Source of the DNA: Sphingomonas echinoides ATCC 14820
GTDB lineage: Bacteria > Pseudomonadota > Alphaproteobacteria > Sphingomonadales > Sphingomonadaceae
Length of the DNA: 64,000 nucleotides
Direction: 5' to 3'
Assembly (NCBI RefSeq): GCF_000241465.1
Contig: NZ_JH584235.1
Location: forward strand, 1,981,333-2,045,332
The first letter of the stretch is position 1. The number at the start of each line of letters is the position of its first letter. The notes under the pieces are model-generated. The model was not told the origin of the DNA. It searched no databases and saw only the letters and a program-made list of their open reading frames with translations. Below are positions 59,910-64,000 of the stretch, one piece after another. The translations under genes were made by a program, and so were the position numbers.

Positions 59910-61169
59910 TCAAAGATCCTTCGCCAGCCGAACGCCGGTGAATTGCCAGCGCTGGTGCGGATAGAAAAAATTGCGGTAGCTCGCCCGCACATGCCCGCGC
60001 GGGGTGGCGCACGATCCGCCGCGCAGCACGCACTGCCCACTCATGAACTTGCCATTATATTCGCCGACCGCACCTTCGACCGCGCGAAAACCGGGATAGG
60101 GGCGGAACGCGCTGCCGGTCCATTCCCACACATCACCAAAGAAAGCGGGGCCGCCCGTCGCCGGACGCGGCTCGACCGGGCCCGCCGCATCCATCTGGTT
60201 GCCGCCTGCCGGATCATACGGTGCCGCCGCCGCTTCCCACTCGGCCTCAGTCGGCAACCGCGCGCCCGCCCAGCTGGCATAGGCATCGGCTTCGTAGAAA
60301 CTGACATGCGTGACCGGTGCCGCCGGATCGATCGCGCGCCGCCCATCGAGCCCGAAGCGGGTCCAGCCGCCATCCGCCCGCTCCCAATAAAGCGGCGCAG
60401 TGATCCGCTCGCGCTGCACCCACGCCCAGCCGTCGGACAGCCAGTGACGCGGTTCGGCATAGCCGCCATCGGCGATAAACGCGGCCCATTCGCCATTGGT
60501 GACGGTGCGATCGGCCAGCGCATGCGGGGTGAGCAAGGCCGGGTGGCGCGGCCCCTCTGCATCGAAGGCGAAACCGCCGCCGTCATGGCCGATCTCGACG
60601 ATCCCGCTGGTGCCTTCAATCCAGCCGAGCCGCCCCGGCATTTCCACCGGCACCTTGCGCGGCGGCGCCCACAAGGCCGGTTCGACCGGATTCTGCGCCA
60701 TCAGATGGACGATGTCGGTCACCAGCAATTCCTGATGCTGCTGCTCATGCTGGCAGCCGAGCGTCACCAGATCCTGCGCCGCTTGCGGCAGATCGGGCAA
60801 AGCCGCCGCCACCGCCGCATCGACATGCGCGCGATAGGCGAGGATTTCATCGAGCGACGGGCGCGTCACCAGCCCGCGCCGCGCCCGCGCGTGGCGCTTG
60901 CCCTCGGCTTCATAATAACTGTTGAACAGGAACGGGAAACGATCGTCGTAGAGCGTGTAGCCCGCCACGAAATCGCGCAGCACGAAGGTTTCCAGGAACC
61001 AGCTGGTATGCGCGAGGTGCCATTTGGCGGGCGACGCATCCTCCATCGACTGCGCGGTCGCATCGGCATCGGACAAAGGCGCGACCAATGCCACCGACAG
61101 CGCACGGACCGCGCGAAATTGCGCGATCAGCGGGCTTCGCGCCGCATCGGGGACCGCTCGCATTCGCAT
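59910..61169 (-). CDS. egtB: Ergothioneine biosynthesis sulfoxide synthase EgtB
   Basis: Iron enzyme that joins hercynine to cysteine or gamma-glutamylcysteine. About 419 residues: an N-terminal DinB-like domain with the iron-binding triad (His51 in WHLAHTSWF, His141 and His145 in CQHEQQHQE) and a C-terminal FGE-sulfatase-type domain (PTEAEWEAAA, FFGDVWEWTGSAF, RGGSCATPRGHVRASYRNFF). ATG 61169 fits the family N-terminus. First gene of egtB-egtD-methyltransferase. Confidence 0.93.
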   Translation of the reverse strand: MRMRAVPDAARSPLIAQFRAVRALSVALVAPLSDADATAQSMEDASPAKWHLAHTSWFLETFVLRDFVAGYTLYDDRFPFLFNSYYEAEGKRHARARRGLVTRPSLDEILAYRAHVDAAVAAALPDLPQAAQDLVTLGCQHEQQHQELLVTDIVHLMAQNPVEPALWAPPRKVPVEMPGRLGWIEGTSGIVEIGHDGGGFAFDAEGPRHPALLTPHALADRTVTNGEWAAFIADGGYAEPRHWLSDGWAWVQRERITAPLYWERADGGWTRFGLDGRRAIDPAAPVTHVSFYEADAYASWAGARLPTEAEWEAAAAPYDPAGGNQMDAAGPVEPRPATGGPAFFGDVWEWTGSAFRPYPGFRAVEGAVGEYNGKFMSGQCVLRGGSCATPRGHVRASYRNFFYPHQRWQFTGVRLAKDL

Positions 61170-61203
61170 CGTCTCGTCCCCTCTTCCCCAACTTACGCCC
61201 GAG

Positions 61204-61797
61204 CTAACGCGTTGCACCCGGTCGCCACAAAACGTCGCCACCCGCATTTTGGTTCACCACACGCGCGGCGACGAACAGATAATCCGACAAGCGGTTGAGA
61301 TAGGCGAGCGCCAGCGGATTGAAAGGCTCGGTCCGGGCCGCCGCCACCGCCATCCGCTCGGCGCGACGGACGGTGGCGCGCGCAACATGCAGTGCAGCCG
61401 CGCCCGGCGTTCCGCCGGGCAGGATAAAGCTCGTCAGCGGGGCCAAATCCCCATTCATCCGGTCGATCTCGCTTTCGAGCCGATCGACTTGCGCCGCGAC
61501 GATCCGCAACGTCATCGCGGACGGCGCGAAATCGTCGCCCTCGCTCGCGGCTTTGGGCGTGGCGAGATCGGCTCCAAGGTCGAACAGGTCGTTCTGAATG
61601 CGCTCCAGCGCTACCGCCAGCGGCGCCGGGCCATCCGCCGCAGTCGCCGCAATCGCGACCCCGATCGCGCTATTGGCTTCATCGACATCGCCCATCGCCG
61701 CCAGTCGAGCGGCATCCTTGGCGACACGCGAGCCGTCGACCAGCCCGGTCGTGCCGTCATCGCCCGTGCGCGTATAGATGCGGTTGAGCTTGACCAT
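61204..61797 (-). CDS. cobO: Cob(I)alamin adenosyltransferase, PduO type
   Basis: Adenosylates reduced cobalamin to coenzyme B12. 197 residues. Seen: ATP-binding start YTRTGDDGTTGLVDGSRVAK, MGDVDEANSAIGVAI and ARATVRRAERMAV with the conserved Arg residues, and PLALAYLNRLSDYLFVAAR. The PduO-type enzyme is not homologous to E. coli BtuR; the symbol is used for function only. Same strand as the next two upstream genes. Confidence 0.9.
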   Translation of the reverse strand: MVKLNRIYTRTGDDGTTGLVDGSRVAKDAARLAAMGDVDEANSAIGVAIAATAADGPAPLAVALERIQNDLFDLGADLATPKAASEGDDFAPSAMTLRIVAAQVDRLESEIDRMNGDLAPLTSFILPGGTPGAAALHVARATVRRAERMAVAAARTEPFNPLALAYLNRLSDYLFVAARVVNQNAGGDVLWRPGATR

Positions 61798-61835
61798 CGC
61801 TTATCCCAACCCGCAAACCGCGAACAAAGCCGGGA

Positions 61836-62078
61836 TTAGCCCCGGCCCGCCAGCCACATCAAAAGCACGACCAGGAAGATCGCGACCGCCTGCAACATCA
61901 CGCGATATTGCATCATTTTGTTGGAGCGCACCGAGGCGGCGATCCGCGCCTCGCCGGGCGTGGCCCCATCGCGCAAATCCTGGCTCGCGCCGAGCAGGAA
62001 GATCACCAGTCCGCGGACCAGCACGACCACCACCGCGATCATCGCGGCGACCAGCAGGATTGTCAGGAAAGTGCTCAT
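61836..62078 (-). CDS. Small two-helix membrane protein, HIG1-like
   Basis: 80 residues with two helices (about 4-28 and 60-76) and the connecting SNKMMQYRVMLQAVAI stretch typical of HIG1-domain proteins, which associate with respiratory oxidases. Function here is not shown. Between the cobalamin enzyme and gluQRS. Confidence 0.75.
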   Translation of the reverse strand: MSTFLTILLVAAMIAVVVVLVRGLVIFLLGASQDLRDGATPGEARIAASVRSNKMMQYRVMLQAVAIFLVVLLMWLAGRG

Positions 62079-62087
62079 GATCCTAAT

Positions 62088-62957
62088 CTAGGCGCTTTGC
62101 GGGGCAATGCCAATGCCCGCGCCCCCGGCGCGCAACCGGTCTGCCAGCGCCCGCCCATCTTCGCCGCGTAACCGCACGCTTTCGAGCGTCGGCGCGTCGT
62201 TGCGCTTGGCCAGCCGCTGCCCGTCCGGGCCGACCAGCAACGCATGATGGTGATAGAGTGGCGTCGGCAGCCCCAGCAGCGCCTGTAGCAACCGATGCAC
62301 GTCGGTCGCGGCGAACAGATCGGCCCCGCGCACGACATGGGTTACGCCGTGCGCCGCATCATCGACCGTTACCGCCAGATGGTAACTGGCAAGCGCATCC
62401 TTGCGCGCCAGCACGACATCGCCCTGCGCCAGTGGATCAGCGCGGACTGGGCCCGCGATCGCATCGGTCCACATCAGGTCGGTGTCGGCAGTCGCAACCG
62501 CGCGCGCCATGTCGAGCCGCCAGGCGTGCGGGACGCCCGCCGTGATGCGCGCGGTCCGCTCCGCCTCCGGCAGCGCGCGGCAGGTGCCGGGATAGACGGG
62601 TTCGGGCCCATGCGGTGCCGATTGGCTCGCCGCGATTTCCGCGCGGGTGCAGAAGCAGGGATAGAGCAGCCCCATCGCGCGCAACCGCGCCAAGGCCGCC
62701 GCATAGGCGTCCTCTCGCGTCGACTGGAACAGCACCGGCCCATCCCACTCCAGCCCCAGCCAGGCGAGGTCCGCCAGGATCGCATCGACATGTTCCGGCC
62801 GGCTGCGCGTGCCGTCAATATCCTCGATCCGCAGCAGGAAGCGCCCGCCGCTGGCGCGCGCCAGATCGTGCGCCAGCACCGCCGAATAGGCGTGCCCCAG
62901 ATGCAGCCGCCCTGTCGGACTCGGCGCAAAGCGCGTAACGACGTCGCGCACGATCAC
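62088..62957 (-). CDS. gluQRS: Glutamyl-Q tRNA(Asp) synthetase
   Basis: Truncated GluRS paralog that puts glutamate on queuosine in tRNA(Asp). 289 residues without an anticodon-binding domain. Seen: HIGH-like FAPSPTGRLHLGHAYSA, zinc-site cysteines in YPCFCTRAE and YPGTCR, and KMSKS-like GQRLAKRNDAPT. A queuosine-precursor transporter is also in this window (26151). Confidence 0.93.
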   Translation of the reverse strand: MIVRDVVTRFAPSPTGRLHLGHAYSAVLAHDLARASGGRFLLRIEDIDGTRSRPEHVDAILADLAWLGLEWDGPVLFQSTREDAYAAALARLRAMGLLYPCFCTRAEIAASQSAPHGPEPVYPGTCRALPEAERTARITAGVPHAWRLDMARAVATADTDLMWTDAIAGPVRADPLAQGDVVLARKDALASYHLAVTVDDAAHGVTHVVRGADLFAATDVHRLLQALLGLPTPLYHHHALLVGPDGQRLAKRNDAPTLESVRLRGEDGRALADRLRAGGAGIGIAPQSA

Positions 62958-63092
62958 CCCAACACCGCTCTTGACCGCGAGTCGCGCGCTGTGCTGAAAT
63001 CGTTAACGACAGGGTGCGGTGTCATCACAGCGTCATCCTAATGGGCTTGAAGCCCGGCAGGAAGCGCCACTCAGTGGTAAAAGGGGGTCCAG

Positions 63093-63659
63093 ATGTACCA
63101 TCCCGATCTGATCCGCCATCCGGATGGCTGTCCCGCACTTGTGCTCAATGCGGACTATACGCCGCTGAGCTATTATCCGCTGTCGCTGTGGCCGTGGCAG
63201 ACCGCGATCAAGGCGGTGTTCCTCGACCGTGTCGATATCGTCGCCGAATATGAACGCGAAGTGCGCAGCCCGACGCAGCGCATCAAGCTGCCCTCGGTGA
63301 TCGCGCTCAAATCCTATGTGCGTCCGTCGGCCTTCCCCGCCTTCACGCGCTTCAACCTGTTCCTGCGCGACAAATTCCTGTGCCAATATTGCGGGTCGCC
63401 GCATGATCTGACCTTCGACCATATCGTGCCGCGCGCGCAAGGCGGGCGCACGACCTGGGAGAATGTCGCCACTGCCTGTTCGCCGTGCAACCTCAAGAAA
63501 GGCGGCCGCACGCCCAAGCAAGCGGGCATGCCGCTGCACATAGACGCGATCCGCCCGACCAGCTGGCAATTGCAGGAACATGGCCGCCGTTATCCACCCA
63601 ATTTCCTGCACGATACCTGGCATGACTGGCTGTATTGGGATGTTGAACTGGAAGCCTGA
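63093..63659 (+). CDS. HNH endonuclease-like protein
   Basis: 188 residues. Seen: a zinc-finger-flanked HNH core: CQYCG, the catalytic FDHIVPRAQGG, then WENVATACSPCNLKKGGRTP. The N-terminus PALVLNADYTPLSYYPLSLW matches a widespread chromosomal HNH group with no assigned role and no restriction or phage neighbours here. Confidence 0.9.
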   Translation: MYHPDLIRHPDGCPALVLNADYTPLSYYPLSLWPWQTAIKAVFLDRVDIVAEYEREVRSPTQRIKLPSVIALKSYVRPSAFPAFTRFNLFLRDKFLCQYCGSPHDLTFDHIVPRAQGGRTTWENVATACSPCNLKKGGRTPKQAGMPLHIDAIRPTSWQLQEHGRRYPPNFLHDTWHDWLYWDVELEA

Positions 63660-63774
63660 GACTACGGTCGTTCCAGTGTTCCTGCCTTGCTGCGTTCAAA
63701 ATTAAGATAAAAGCGGCGGCCTTTCGCGACTGTTGTTTTTGTGGTAAGCCTTCTGCACTTGCAGGGGGGCTGCG

Positions 63775-64000
63775 ATGGCAGGGGTTGTACCTACGCTCGA
63801 TCCACGATCGGCACGCATCTTAGCGGTGTTCACTGTCAGCGTCGTGACCGCCGCCACCGCGTTGCTTGTGTGGCTAACCATCGGCTTCGCTCTTGGCACC
63901 TTGGACGGCTATACCTGGCCGACGCGCGGCTTGCTGCTGCTGATGGATTATCGGCCAACCGAATTGCTGAGCAAGGGCTTGCTGTTTCTGCTGGCGCTGG
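63775..64000 (+). CDS. N-terminal part of a membrane protein, runs off the window
   Basis: An ATG at 63775 opens a frame without stops to the window end (75 codons). It has a hydrophobic helix at about residues 17-41 and starts another near the cut (SKGLLFLLAL). GC and codon use match the surroundings. Too little remains to name it; upstream GGGGGGC is a weak ribosome site. Confidence 0.6.
   Translation, partial: MAGVVPTLDPRSARILAVFTVSVVTAATALLVWLTIGFALGTLDGYTWPTRGLLLLMDYRPTELLSKGLLFLLAL

Noticed and set aside
63093..63659. HNH nuclease as part of a defence or mobile element
   Set aside because: No methyltransferase, integrase, toxin or phage gene is nearby and the protein matches a common chromosomal HNH group.
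1..64000. tRNA, rRNA, riboswitch or transposase genes
   Set aside because: Reading through the gaps and both strands I saw no cloverleaf-like segment, ribosomal RNA stretch, known riboswitch core or transposase/integrase motif. A covariance-model search would be the decisive test.

Overview
This GC-rich window reads as the chromosome of an aerobic anoxygenic phototroph of the Sphingomonadales (Alphaproteobacteria), probably a Sphingomonas-type strain. The evidence is a bacteriochlorophyll/carotenoid cluster of the purple-bacterial type with PpsR-like operators, a complete-looking flagellar rod/hook/ring block with sigma-54 promoters, the alphaproteobacterial ccm/cyc order, and several families of dispersed palindromes of the kind sphingomonads carry. 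I identified genes from motifs and gene order only; no search was run.

Layout. (1) 1-9876, photosynthesis cluster. On the minus strand lie crtF, bchC and bchX (the window ends where bchY would be expected). On the plus strand lie crtD and crtC. On the minus strand again lie bchI-bchD-bchO plus a 62-codon membrane ORF, all joined by stop/start overlaps. tspO/crtK diverges from bchI. TGTC-N10-GACA type boxes precede bchC (two, 8 bp apart) and lie between crtF and crtD; a related box lies between bchI and tspO. (2) 9818-14883, cytochrome c maturation operon ccmC-D-E-F-G-H-I without ccmAB. (3) 14947-28237, mixed housekeeping: HxlR regulator, small exported protein, Rsh (ppGpp) enzyme, a surface glycan group (GT2, methyltransferase, GtrA, large membrane protein), an argB-yggT-folD-orf-marC run, a queuosine-precursor transporter and a CNT nucleoside transporter. 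(4) 28493-46096, motility. Minus strand: motA-like, motB-like, flgA, flgM, flgN, lytic transglycosylase, flhA, fliA. Plus strand: flgBCDEFGHIJKL, then motA and motB. Four sigma-54-like promoters can be read here, two of them full matches. (5) 46093-52007, four genes for membrane glycosyltransferase-like or acyltransferase proteins directly behind motB. (6) 52054-63659: argG, a DUF1801 protein, cyclopropane fatty acid synthase, a molybdopterin enzyme with a cytochrome b561, flavin reductase, 3-hydroxybutyryl-CoA dehydrogenase, the ergothioneine genes egtB-egtD with an overlapping extra methyltransferase, cobalamin adenosyltransferase, a HIG1-like small membrane protein, gluQRS and an HNH nuclease. 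A membrane protein gene runs off the right end.

How it fits together. BchI/BchD (with BchO) begin bacteriochlorophyll synthesis by inserting Mg. BchX and BchC act late in it. CrtC/CrtD/CrtF make methoxylated acyclic carotenoids. The ccm genes mature the c-type cytochromes that photosynthetic and respiratory electron transfer need. The flagellar genes look arranged as sigma-54 operons that include fliA and its anti-sigma factor flgM. Most striking are palindromic repeats lying in frame inside coding regions (ccmF, flgI, a GT2 gene, an exported-protein gene) and a second, PomAB-like stator pair whose MotA-like subunit seems to lack the first membrane helix. I saw no tRNA, rRNA, CRISPR array, transposase or prophage gene, and no gene-free stretch longer than about 300 bases.
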